DNA of 64,000 nucleotides from an uncultured Lachnospiraceae bacterium (GCA_947570615.1 CANOVJ010000012.1:1-64000); one strand, 5' to 3'; shown: positions 35,054-44,063, counted from the stretch's first letter. Translations and numbers: made by a program. The notes: generated by a model from the letters alone, not told the origin.

Positions 35054-35650
35054 CTATCTGATATGAATCACTGCATTTTCTTTTCTGCAATACGAACCTT
35101 TCGTTTCTTCTGCATACCCCAGAGCAACACAAATCCACACAATGTGTTCCCTGGGTACGCCATAGGAATCCAGTCTGCTTCTGATTTTTGTCTCGTCGCT
35201 GATATCCTTTAATGGATTCGTCAGCAGCGAGGCGATCCCATAGGAGCCCGCCGCAAGCATCATATTCTGGGCGGCACAGGAAACGTCCTGAATCCCATAA
35301 GGATTTCTTCTGTCATTGCTCAAAAGAATCAATGCCCCGGGAGACCGGAATCCGTCAAATTTAATTTCTTTTTCCGCTGTTACTTTCTGTACAATATTTT
35401 CCAGCGCTTCTATTTCAGAGCCCCTGCGGATGACCGTAAATTTCCACGTCTGACAGTTATGCCCGCTTGGCGCGTAGATTCCCGCCCGGGCAATCATCTG
35501 CAACTCTTCCCGCGGGATGTCCGCATCAGAAAACGCCTCAGGAGTAGAAAGCTCCAAAATATTTTTTATAAAAGGGGTGATTATCTCTGTTTCCGAAACA
35601 GGAACCTCTGTTTGCCCCCCCCCGGTTATGCCCGCTGAATATCCTTTCAT
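35054..35650 (-). CDS. Second nitroreductase-fold protein, phase-variable candidate
   Basis: The 198-residue nitroreductase-family protein is paralogous to the C-terminal domain of the ligase upstream. They share RAGIYAPSGHN, LSNDRRNP (LVSNDRRNP in the fusion), SCAAQN and HIVW. The usual FMN-phosphate-binding RRSIRKF is missing: here the matching place reads LELSTPEAF. It may therefore work as a heterodimer partner or need another cofactor mode. Residues 10-12 are Gly-Gly-Gly encoded by a G(9) tract; a slip of one base would abolish the protein almost from its start. At nine G it is in frame. GGGGGAG precedes the ATG. Confidence 0.8.
   Translation of the reverse strand: MKGYSAGITGGGQTEVPVSETEIITPFIKNILELSTPEAFSDADIPREELQMIARAGIYAPSGHNCQTWKFTVIRRGSEIEALENIVQKVTAEKEIKFDGFRSPGALILLSNDRRNPYGIQDVSCAAQNMMLAAGSYGIASLLTNPLKDISDETKIRSRLDSYGVPREHIVWICVALGYAEETKGSYCRKENAVIHIR
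35615..35623 (-). repeat. G(9) tract at the 5' end of the nitroreductase gene
   Basis: Nine C on the plus strand are three GGG codons in the gene, 27 bases after the start codon. Nine keeps the frame open; eight or ten would close it. Confidence 0.92.
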
Positions 35651-35665
35651 ATCTTTCTCCCCCAG

Positions 35666-37728
35666 TCACTCAACATAATTTACCACATCCATCTTTTTGG
35701 CAAGTACACTCCCCGATTCCACCGGATAGCCCAACGCAATCATCGCCCACACGATATGCTCCCCGGGAATACCATAAGAATTCAGAACCTCTCTGATCTC
35801 AGGTTCATCACAGAGCCTCATCAGCGGATTGAGCCATACGGATCCGATCCCGTAAGAATGGGCCGCCAGCATTATGTTCTGGGCCGCGCAGGAGGCGTCC
35901 TGTATCCCGTCGGGATTACGCCTGTCATTGCTCACCAGTATCAGACATCTGGGCGACTCGAAGCCGTAAAAATAAACCTTTTTGGACAATGCCGCTTTTC
36001 GTGTGACCTCTTTCAGCTCCATTATCCTGTCCCGGCTTTCAATCACTGTAAAACGCCAGGTTTGAAGATTATGTCCACTGGGCGCATAGATCCCGGCCCG
36101 GCAGATCATATCCAGGATTTCTGCCGGAACTTCTCTGTCCGTAAACTTTCTGATGCTTCTTCTGGTCAGAATGGTCTGCATAATCGGATTCATCAAATAC
36201 AGTCTGTCACGATTCTCCCACATGGACAGAAGCTCTTTCCTGTCAATCTTCTGCATCCGGTTGCGCGGGATTGCATCCGTTACGATAAATCTTTTCGGGA
36301 TCTTGTACCGCTCCAGCTTATCCGAGAGAAACTTTATCAGCCCTTCCTCCGTATAAGTATTTTTTGTCGTCAAAAACAATACCGGTATCTGTCCCAGAAT
36401 TCCATCCGGGTCCTCCACACCAATGCAGGCGCACTCACGGACAGAGTCATATTGTCCGGCGGTCTCCTCCACCTCAATGGGCGAAATCTTTTCTCCTCCC
36501 ACATTGATGATGTCATCCGCACGGCCCAGCATATATATGTAATTATCCTCATCAATATACGCCATATCCCCTGTCAGAAGCCATCCGTCAACAAGAGTCT
36601 GCGCTGTCAGCTCCGGTCTGTTCCAGTAACCTGCCATCTGCATGTCGCCTTTCAGCGCCATTCTGCCAGGGTGAGCGGCATCGCTCTTTATGGTATTTCC
36701 TTCCGCGTCAATAATCTTAACCTGTACCTGCGGAAGCGTTCTGCCGAGCGAACCAATTTTCACAGGATCGTCCGCCACATCGGATACAACACAAAAAATA
36801 CCCCCCCCGACTCCGAACTCCCCCATGTATTGTGGATCCGTACCTTTGGCAGTAACTCTGTAATCTCTTTTCTCTGGCGGATACTCAGGGAACCGGCGCT
36901 GAACTCTATAAAGCGCATCCCGCCCAGCACCCTCACGAACGCATCCTGCATCTGGGATTTCATGACCTCATAGGAGGCCGGCACCGCCGCCAGCGCATTA
37001 CATCCAAATCCGGTCACATTATTTTCTACTTCCTTCGCAAAGGTGAAACCATTTTGAAGGACTACTGTTGCTCCCTGATAGAGCACGGCCCGCAGAACCC
37101 GAAGGGCAAAGGAATGGTTCAGCGGAAGGGGCAGCAGCAGACAGTCGTCCCGGTCAATTCCTATCCCTTCAATCGTATTGGAAAGAATATGAAAGACTGA
37201 TCTGTAAGTCAGAATAACCCCTTTGGGCTTACCGGTTGTTCCTGTGGTAAAGAGCAGCTCCGCGACATCCTCTGCCGCCGGTTCTATCCGGATTTCCTGC
37301 AGAGCGGAATCCTTATCTGTGATAATATCCTGCCTCCAGGTATCCGCCTGTCTGTACATTTCCCGCAGGGACCGTATCCGGCATCGTCCGGCATATTCTT
37401 TCATGGGCTTGTCCGTCAACAGCAGCTTCGCCCCGGCATCCTCATAGACGGCTGCAATATTTTCCGGCGTTCCATTCTTGTCAATAAACACCGCGATTGC
37501 ACCGCAGGCCTGAATCGCCATATAGGCAACTACCATCTCCGGTTTTGACACCGCGGAAAAGCACACCCGATCCCGCGCCGCTATGCCCTCCTCCCTCAAA
37601 AGACTGGCCATTCCGGCAATCTTTTCGCACAGCTCCAGGTAGGTTAACTGTTCCTTCTTAAATATCACTGCCTGTTTGTCAGGACAGAGCTGTGAAAGGT
37701 CGATCAGACGGTTTAACAGATTTTTCAT
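35666..37728 (-). CDS. Adenylating ligase-nitroreductase fusion, frameshifted at a G(8) tract (OFF)
   Basis: Two overlapping frames (36760-37728 and 35666-36826) join into one 687-residue protein if the G(8) tract at 36801-36808 gains one G. The N-terminal half is an AMP-forming acyl/aminoacyl ligase: LLFTTGTTGKPKGVILTYR (A3), NTWGSSESGG (A5), then past the tract YIYMLGRADDIINVGGEKIS (A7-A8) and RNRMQKIDR (A10 Lys). From about residue 513 a complete nitroreductase domain follows with LTRRSIRKF and RAGIYAPSGHN. As read, translation stops after 322 residues and loses A7-A10. It is DltA-like in context, loading the nearby carrier protein, but the substrate is unknown. Either phase-OFF, a fresh mutation, or a homopolymer error. 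Confidence 0.85.
36801..36808 (-). repeat. G(8) tract breaking the ligase-nitroreductase frame
   Basis: Eight G on the coding strand follow GAGTC. The upstream frame then hits a stop at 36760. Nine G (or six) would read Glu-Ser-Gly-Gly-Gly-Ile-Phe (Glu-Ser-Gly-Gly-Ile-Phe with six) and continue into the C-terminal frame. Confidence 0.92.
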
Positions 37729-37742
37729 GGTAAATATCCTCG

Positions 37743-39340
37743 TTATTTTTTGCCTAATACCAGACAGGCATCGATGGGCAGTTTTTTCTCTGCCGCCTGT
37801 TCAGTTGAAACTCCATTTGCAACAATATATTCTTCCTTCACAATCTCAAAACCTGCCTCTGATACCATTTCTTTCACATGGGCTATACTGTGAAAAAGAA
37901 AAATATGGGCAGGCGAGGGGGCGTTGATGGGAAAAAGCGCATATACTTTTCCCTCCGGAGTCAGCATGCGGTGAATACTCTTAAGCATCCCCTCCGGATC
38001 TTCAATGTGCTCTAAAACTTCCTGAACGACAATAAAGTCATATTTCTCATCCTCAGAAAGACGAGTTGCATCCTGACACCTTAACTGATATTCCCCCCCC
38101 GACACCTATAACGGTTCATATAATCCTGTGTCATTGCAATGGATGTCTCGGATACGTCAACGGCGTCATACTGATGAAAATGTTGATGGTTGTATGCCTC
38201 CAGAAAATACTTGCCATGTCCGGGACCTATTTCGAGATAACGGTCTCCACTCACATTTTGAATCAATTCTGCATAAAAACGATGGATTTTTAAAACTGTC
38301 ATCCAGAGATATTCCGCCACCGACAGCCCCAGCATATACAGTTTCATTCGCTCCGGATCTGCATAAATGTAGCGGTCTACTTCCTCAAAGCTATGGCATC
38401 TGTAATCCTCGTGCTCCTTAAAATACCTGGTTTCCTCCATTACACTGTTCGTATAAAAAATATATCCCTTTACGATCTCATCCATCGAATACTTTTCTGT
38501 AAAATACTGCAGTTCCTGTTCGAACCGCTGTTTCTCCTCATCTGTCCACTCCTTCCTGACCCTTTTCACGGAAAAGACCTGTCCGGGAAGCTCATGCAAA
38601 ATTTTATCTACAAGTAATTCGGTCAGAGTCTGCTCATTCACCTTATCCCTCCTCGTTCTGTAAATATATTCATCTACTGCGCTGACAAACCTTGCCCCCA
38701 GACGCTGATGCAGATTGAGAGAAGCCATATTAGCAGAAGAAATATAACCGCAATATTTCGTATAGCCTCCGTTCTCCGGCAAAGCCATTGCGTTCAGCAG
38801 GCCGTTATACAGTGGATATGCCGCCATTTTCCCTTTTATCCCAGGCCGGGTAACGCCAAGCATAATCTGAAAAATACCCACCCCCGAATCCGGGTTTATG
38901 ATTATGTATCCCAACAGATCATTTTCCTTACGCGCTGTAAAGACTGGCATATTCTGATCTCTGCACCAGTCAATATAGGCCTTCTTTACTTCTGCGGCTC
39001 TGTTCTGGTCAAATTGCTGTTCAAGATGAAAACGTCTGTCGGCTTCAAAGGATTCACAGGCCAGCTCGTATAAATCATTCGTATATTCATGGCTGAACCC
39101 CAGGAGAATATCCGGCAGAGCATTTTTTATCTGATTACGCGCTTTCGCAGTGGCTTTCAGATTGATCTCAACGAAAATAAAGCGTTCATGGAATCCCGGC
39201 CCCGCCTCAGACAACCCGGTAAGTTTTTCCGCCTTATTGGCCTCAATCTGCTGAATGATATATTCCGTATCATCAGGCACGTAAGTCTCCCGCACAGAAT
39301 ATCTCTTCAGTGTGCCTCCATGAAACGACAGAATTTCCAT
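37743..39340 (-). CDS. GNAT-methyltransferase fusion, frameshifted at a G(8) tract (OFF)
   Basis: Frames 38081-39340 and 37743-38105 combine into one 532-residue protein if the tract at 38093-38100 had nine G. Residues 60-230 are a GNAT-like acetyltransferase (KMAAYPLYNGLLNAMAL, SSANMASLNLHQRLGARFV). After a helical linker, a class I SAM methyltransferase follows (YLEIGPGHGKYFLEAY, DAVDVSETSIA, then beyond the tract YDFIVVQEVLEHIEDPEGML). As read, the protein stops after 419 residues with the methyltransferase cut after its second strand. Position between the carrier protein and the ligase suggests it acts on the carrier-bound group or on the sugar. Confidence 0.83.
38093..38100 (-). repeat. 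G(8) tract breaking the GNAT-methyltransferase frame
   Basis: Eight G follow TGTC on the coding strand. The upstream frame reads Arg-Gly-Gly-Asn-Ile-Ser and stops. One extra G gives Arg-Gly-Gly-Glu-Tyr-Gln and continues to the end of the methyltransferase. Confidence 0.92.
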
Positions 39341-39352
39341 ATATTGACCTCT

Positions 39353-39580
39353 TTATCCCTGTAGTCTCTCAACCATTCTGGCCATTCCTGCGATGGAATT
39401 GAAATTCTCTTCGATGATTTCTTCATAAGGAATGATAATCCCAAATTCCATAATCAGAGCCGCAATAATCCCTGTGATCGTCAGCGAATCCAGAATACCA
39501 TCATCCACCAGCGCATCCGATGCTGAAAAATCAATCTCCGGAAATTCTTCTGATAAAAGTGTTAAAATTTTTTCTTCCAT
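39353..39580 (-). CDS. Acyl/peptidyl carrier protein (DltC-like context)
   Basis: The 75-residue acidic protein has the phosphopantetheine attachment motif DDGILDSLTITGII with Ser32. Length and helix pattern match stand-alone carriers such as DltC. It lies between an MBOAT gene (23 bases upstream) and the GNAT-methyltransferase gene (12 bases downstream), and close to an adenylating ligase. This is the order of parts of a Dlt-like transfer system. A 4'-phosphopantetheinyl transferase would have to come from elsewhere in the genome. Confidence 0.88.
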   Translation of the reverse strand: MEEKILTLLSEEFPEIDFSASDALVDDGILDSLTITGIIAALIMEFGIIIPYEEIIEENFNSIAGMARMVERLQG

Positions 39581-39603
39581 AATTCTGTCTCCTTTGGTAA
39601 AAT

Positions 39604-41202
39604 TTAAAATTGCATATACACAAAATTGCTGGCATCATATCCCGGCCCATACATTCCAAAAATGATAATGCTGAAAATGGCCGCATAATAAACTGCCCAT
39701 CTGAATACGATATTCTTCCTGGCAATACTTTCCCGTATCTGAATCCCTTTCTCCTTCATCAGTGACACACAAAATACAATGAAAATCGAAATCATGGACA
39801 GCCAGAAATCCTGTCTGTCCAATCCATATGTATAGAGCGACTGATCAAAAAACACCCACACATTAAACTCTGAAAACATATTTCTGATCATTCCCCACGC
39901 AGATGATACGGAGTCTGTCAGAGTAAACACCTTAGGAATAAATGCAGCTAAAATGAATGTCCTCATAACCTGGAAAAGCTGCCACTCCCTCTTCTTTTCC
40001 TTAATGCATAATCTCTTCCTCAAATCCACATATCTGTTCTTCAACAGTGTACTGCTGATGATGATTCCTCCATTCCAGATTCCCCAGATCACATGTCCCC
40101 ATCCGGTTCCATGCCAGACTCCTGTTGCAATCCACACGACAATCAGAGGAACCACAGCAGCAACATTCCTCCCCGCTTTATTTCCATACTTTCCTTTCGC
40201 CTTTTTAATCAGATTTGCAACAAATTTTGATGCAAAGACCGGCATATACAGATAGTCCTTAAACCAGTTTCCCAATGATATATGCCATCTTCTCCAATAT
40301 TCCTCCACGGATCTCGAAAAATATGGTTGCCGGAAATTCATATCCAGTTCAATCCCCAGAATCTGCGACATTCCTCTTGCCATATCGACACATCCCGAAA
40401 AATCCGTATAAATCTGGATTGCCGCGAAGAATGTTGCTATTACAATAACAAAACCTGCCTGATTCTCCCAGTCACCATACACAGAATTTACAAACACTGC
40501 CAGTCTGTCCGCAACCACCAGCTTTTTGAAATATCCCCACAGCATCAGCTGAATCCCAAAGCATGCACGCTCATAACTGAATCTGTGTCCTTCTGTCAAC
40601 TGATGCGCCAGTCGGTTATACCGGGCAAACGGCCCCTGAAGAATATGAGGGAAGTACAACACAAACAGCAGATATTTGAAGAAGTTTCTTTCCGCTCTGT
40701 ATTTCTTCCAGTACACATCGAGTATGTAGCCCACTGTAGAAAATGTGTAGTAGCTTATTCCCAAAGGAATAATGACTGAGATTTCAGATAACTGAACTGT
40801 CCGTACTCCCAGACTGGTCATTGCTCTCTGCAGTAAATCAATAATTATATGGGTAAACTTGGTATAGCTTAAGAGCCCCAGGACAATGAGCAGTGTTATA
40901 ACCAGTATTCTTTTGCAGATTTTTCCACACTTTTCTTTTGCTTCCTTCTCCTGCTCTTCATCCAGTTCGCCGCCGGCTGTCATATCATTGAGTTTGCCGT
41001 GTCTTCTGTCGATCAGCAGTGCCGAATAATAAGTAGCAAATGATGTGATCAAAACAAAAGGGATGAATTTTAAACCGGCCATGCAATAGAATATACCACT
41101 GGCAATCAGCAGGATAATCCATCTTTTGTTCAGTGGGAAAATGAAGTATAAGGTTATTGTAATAGTTAGAAAAATGATGAATTGGATGGTGGTGAATAAC
41201 AT
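39604..41202 (-). CDS. MBOAT family O-acyltransferase (AlgI/DltB-like)
   Basis: The 532-residue polytopic protein has about ten to twelve membrane segments. The MBOAT signature QPYFSRSVEEYWRRWHISLG...YLYMP lies near residue 300, and the catalytic-type His in WIATGVWHGTGWGHVIWG near 365. LQGPFARYNRLAHQL fits too. It is the candidate membrane enzyme that moves the carrier-bound group across the membrane towards an extracellular glycan hydroxyl. Base composition becomes AT-richer from here towards higher coordinates. Confidence 0.92.
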   Translation of the reverse strand: MLFTTIQFIIFLTITITLYFIFPLNKRWIILLIASGIFYCMAGLKFIPFVLITSFATYYSALLIDRRHGKLNDMTAGGELDEEQEKEAKEKCGKICKRILVITLLIVLGLLSYTKFTHIIIDLLQRAMTSLGVRTVQLSEISVIIPLGISYYTFSTVGYILDVYWKKYRAERNFFKYLLFVLYFPHILQGPFARYNRLAHQLTEGHRFSYERACFGIQLMLWGYFKKLVVADRLAVFVNSVYGDWENQAGFVIVIATFFAAIQIYTDFSGCVDMARGMSQILGIELDMNFRQPYFSRSVEEYWRRWHISLGNWFKDYLYMPVFASKFVANLIKKAKGKYGNKAGRNVAAVVPLIVVWIATGVWHGTGWGHVIWGIWNGGIIISSTLLKNRYVDLRKRLCIKEKKREWQLFQVMRTFILAAFIPKVFTLTDSVSSAWGMIRNMFSEFNVWVFFDQSLYTYGLDRQDFWLSMISIFIVFCVSLMKEKGIQIRESIARKNIVFRWAVYYAAIFSIIIFGMYGPGYDASNFVYMQF

Positions 41203-41278
41203 TATTTTCGTCTCCCACGATTATTTTCTATTATATCTCTCAGCATATATTTAATACTTTTTTAATACCATTTATTTT

Positions 41279-42310
41279 TTATAAACTCATAGAATTTATT
41301 TTTCTTAAGATATGCCCTGAAAAACTCGTACACATTCTCATGCATAAAGACAATATTATAACTAACAAAATATAACTAAAAGGATCTATCTGAATGAATT
41401 TTATAATTTTATTGTTATTCAATACAACAATTACGACTGTATGCAAAAAATAAATTGGAAGACTTAATGAACAAAGCCAATGCAATTTCAGACCAACATA
41501 ATCTAAAACCCATCCAATCCCGTCCAAATAATGAAACAAGAATATTAATAATCCTAAAATAAATATAAATATGAAATCGCCTTCTACTGTAACATCACAT
41601 AACAGTATATATGTTCCCCCTATAAAGCACAGTATCTGTAATATTAAGGAAATCTTAAGTAGTGGGTTAATTATATACTGCTGGCATATTAACCCTACGA
41701 TAATTCCGATCCCAGTATCCATAAATCCTCTTATTATCCCAAATGGAATAATTCCTACCATAATTTCCAAAGTGTAATTTAATGAATGTATTTCTGATGC
41801 ATTGTATAGTGTAGCCCCTAAAAAAACTGTTAACCAAAGGATTACATAATAAACCTCTTTCTTGTTCCATTTAAGTAATGAAATATAAAATACGGAAGCC
41901 ACCAGCCAAACCGGTATATACCAAACCTGTGCCCATGGTAACCATAGTGAATATTGATCTCCAAATAAATATGGAAAAAAGAGTAACGATTTCATTATAT
42001 GCCATACGGATATGAATTGCCTATTTTCCCCCCCCCAATAAATAATTCCTCCCAAAATTAATATCAGGTAATATCCATAAACCTTTTTTAATTTTAAAAG
42101 AGCAATTCTACACAAAGAATAAGTATAGTACCTTTTTCTATTACAGCAAATCAGGTATCCACTCAAGATAAAAAACATCTCCACACACAAGTAACCCTGT
42201 GGTACCAGTTTCCATTCATAATGCAATAAGGCTATTACAATTGCTCCTACAAATTTTAAAACATCAAAAGCATAGTTATGTTTCATATTAATGATATTCC
42301 TTATCCTCAT
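41279..42310 (-). CDS. Acyltransferase 3 family membrane protein, phase-variable candidate
   Basis: The 343-residue protein with about ten membrane helices fits the acyltransferase 3 (OafA/WecH-like) family: FDVLKFVGAIVIALLHYEW at the start, with a His of the usual type, and GYLCVEMFFILSGYLI. It should O-acetylate or O-acylate sugars. A G(9) tract (42028-42036) encodes Trp-Gly-Gly in an otherwise AT-rich gene; at nine G the frame is open. Its ATG overlaps the stop of the SGNH gene by one base (TAATG). An internal ATG eight codons in is an alternative start. Confidence 0.85.
   Translation of the reverse strand: MRIRNIINMKHNYAFDVLKFVGAIVIALLHYEWKLVPQGYLCVEMFFILSGYLICCNRKRYYTYSLCRIALLKLKKVYGYYLILILGGIIYWGGENRQFISVWHIMKSLLFFPYLFGDQYSLWLPWAQVWYIPVWLVASVFYISLLKWNKKEVYYVILWLTVFLGATLYNASEIHSLNYTLEIMVGIIPFGIIRGFMDTGIGIIVGLICQQYIINPLLKISLILQILCFIGGTYILLCDVTVEGDFIFIFILGLLIFLFHYLDGIGWVLDYVGLKLHWLCSLSLPIYFLHTVVIVVLNNNKIIKFIQIDPFSYILLVIILSLCMRMCTSFSGHILRKINSMSL
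42028..42036 (-). repeat. G(9) tract inside the acyltransferase 3 gene
   Basis: Nine C on the plus strand give Tyr-Trp-Gly-Gly-Glu in the protein. The run stands out because the gene around it is AT-rich. A one-base slip would truncate the protein to roughly its first third. Confidence 0.92.
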
Positions 42311-43971
42311 TACCTTGCTTCATGATCAATAAGATAATTTTCAAATTCTCTTAAACTTTTTGATATTAATGCTTTATTCCGTTTTGCTATATGCTCTGTA
42401 CTACATGTATCGAAGCATACACTATCTAATACGAGCCGTTTCCTATTATCGTAAACGACAATGTTCATTCCCCGCTTTCCTACTGAATAATCCTTGTTCC
42501 CTATCTTTATCTCCGCCTTTGACCCAAAATAACAGCCAGAACTGGAAACTGAATAAGATACTTGACAATTCCTTATTTCATTCTCGTAAATGATTGTTTC
42601 ATTAGACAGTCCTTCGTATTTCACTTTTCCATCTTCTATAACTGCCACATATGAATATCTAAATACATCATCAAAGATTGTTTTTAGTCCTAATTTATGA
42701 AGCAAAAACTTATCCTCTTCACTTAATCCTGCATACATATCATCCGCCGCCGCGATAAATACTGATATCCCGTTCCCCAATTTTGATATACTCGCTATGT
42801 AGGAGCCAAAACTATTCTCTAATTCTAATAATGCTACACTTCGCAATAACATATAAATATTTAAATCTTTGTCCCAATTATCTGACCCTCCTGATGGTAA
42901 TTGAAATCTATCCGCCAAATATTTTCCTAAACAATTGGTCACTTTTTCTGTTCCTAATAAATTTAAATGAACTCCTCCATCACATGTATCCGTTGACCAA
43001 TCTATTTCGGCATTTACATCATATTGCATATCAAAAAAATCAATATTATATCTATTACAGATATGCGATGCAATTGAATGTTTTTCTTCTGTCCATGACC
43101 CCCAAGTAACACTGGGTAATGCTGATACTGGTATCTTAACCATTACTAACTTAATATTTCTTTCCAGACACAATTCTTTGATTTTAAGTAACCACATCAG
43201 AGAATCTGCCGAAATCTGGTTATTGATATATTTTGACGTCTTTGTCCTCTCTATATTATATATACCATTGTTATATTCAGACAATTCAACCTCTGCAAAT
43301 GCAGTATTATAAAAATCAGCTCTTTCATTACGTTCAGCTTCTGTCGCTCCTCCCCCAACCTGTGCTGTTAACATATAATAACCTTTAGGGAAAAAATTGT
43401 TGTTTCTGACTAACGCGGAAAAATCTGCTTTAGATAACTTTTTCCAACGCTCATGATACTTGATTAATGGCACCAACGCATCTCCCAGAGAATGATTATC
43501 TTCTGATTGCGAAGCATAAGCTTTGGCAAAATCAATTTTATTTTTACTTATAGGCATTGTATCCAGCATATATCGCCATAACCCATCCGAAACCTTATCA
43601 TAAAATAACGACGAAATCTCCAGCGTAACTACTTTAGGACTCTGGCTTTTTAATGCCTCCTTTAGAACAAAAAAACTTACTGCAAAAGGTTGCTGATTTG
43701 TAGACAGGTTATACCCTTTAATTCCTTGGTTTCTATACATTTCCATCGGCGAGATACCAAAACGACTTGTACTGGCACCTAAACTGATTACATCTAACGT
43801 ATTCTTTTCCTCTGCATAAAATCCTGTTAGTATTCCCTGCATAGGATCTAGAATACCTGAATTTGTATAATCCCACTTTGGTATAAATATCTGCTGTAAA
43901 AGATTAAAGCAAATAAAAAATCCTGATATAAAAAGAAATATTTTTAAGACTCCGGCAAATTTTGTTTTCAT
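42310..43971 (-). CDS. DltD/AlgJ-like SGNH protein with C-terminal ILEI/FAM3-like domain
   Basis: The 553-residue protein has an N-terminal membrane anchor (about 9-27) and an extracytoplasmic SGNH-type domain. ISLGASTSRFGISPMEMYR near residue 62 supplies the nucleophile Ser, and CDGGVHLNLLGTEKV near 335 the Asp/His pair. This resembles DltD and AlgJ/AlgX partners of MBOAT enzymes. From about residue 385 a second domain reads GISVFIAAADDMYAGLSEED, LGLKTIFDDVFRYSYVAVI, then KRGMNIVVYDNRKRLVLDSV. These are the pieces of the ILEI/FAM3 fold in swapped order. It follows the WavE-like gene after a 92-base gap with no gene. Confidence 0.75.
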   Translation of the reverse strand: MKTKFAGVLKIFLFISGFFICFNLLQQIFIPKWDYTNSGILDPMQGILTGFYAEEKNTLDVISLGASTSRFGISPMEMYRNQGIKGYNLSTNQQPFAVSFFVLKEALKSQSPKVVTLEISSLFYDKVSDGLWRYMLDTMPISKNKIDFAKAYASQSEDNHSLGDALVPLIKYHERWKKLSKADFSALVRNNNFFPKGYYMLTAQVGGGATEAERNERADFYNTAFAEVELSEYNNGIYNIERTKTSKYINNQISADSLMWLLKIKELCLERNIKLVMVKIPVSALPSVTWGSWTEEKHSIASHICNRYNIDFFDMQYDVNAEIDWSTDTCDGGVHLNLLGTEKVTNCLGKYLADRFQLPSGGSDNWDKDLNIYMLLRSVALLELENSFGSYIASISKLGNGISVFIAAADDMYAGLSEEDKFLLHKLGLKTIFDDVFRYSYVAVIEDGKVKYEGLSNETIIYENEIRNCQVSYSVSSSGCYFGSKAEIKIGNKDYSVGKRGMNIVVYDNRKRLVLDSVCFDTCSTEHIAKRNKALISKSLREFENYLIDHEAR

Positions 43972-44063
43972 GTTTTTCCTTTCACTCAGGGCAGGGACAA
44001 GAAACTACACACTTATTTGCAAACTCCAATTAATTATTCTAATCTGAAAAATATTTTGAGATT

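Noticed and set aside
35666-37728. Annotating the ligase region as two independent genes
   Set aside because: The second frame lacks a start with its own ribosome binding site, both parts belong to one adenylation domain, and the break lies exactly at a G(8) run.
35666-37728. Calling the ligase DltA (D-alanine ligase)
   Set aside because: Only the context is Dlt-like. The fused nitroreductase and the tailoring genes suggest a different acid, and no specificity residues can be read with confidence.
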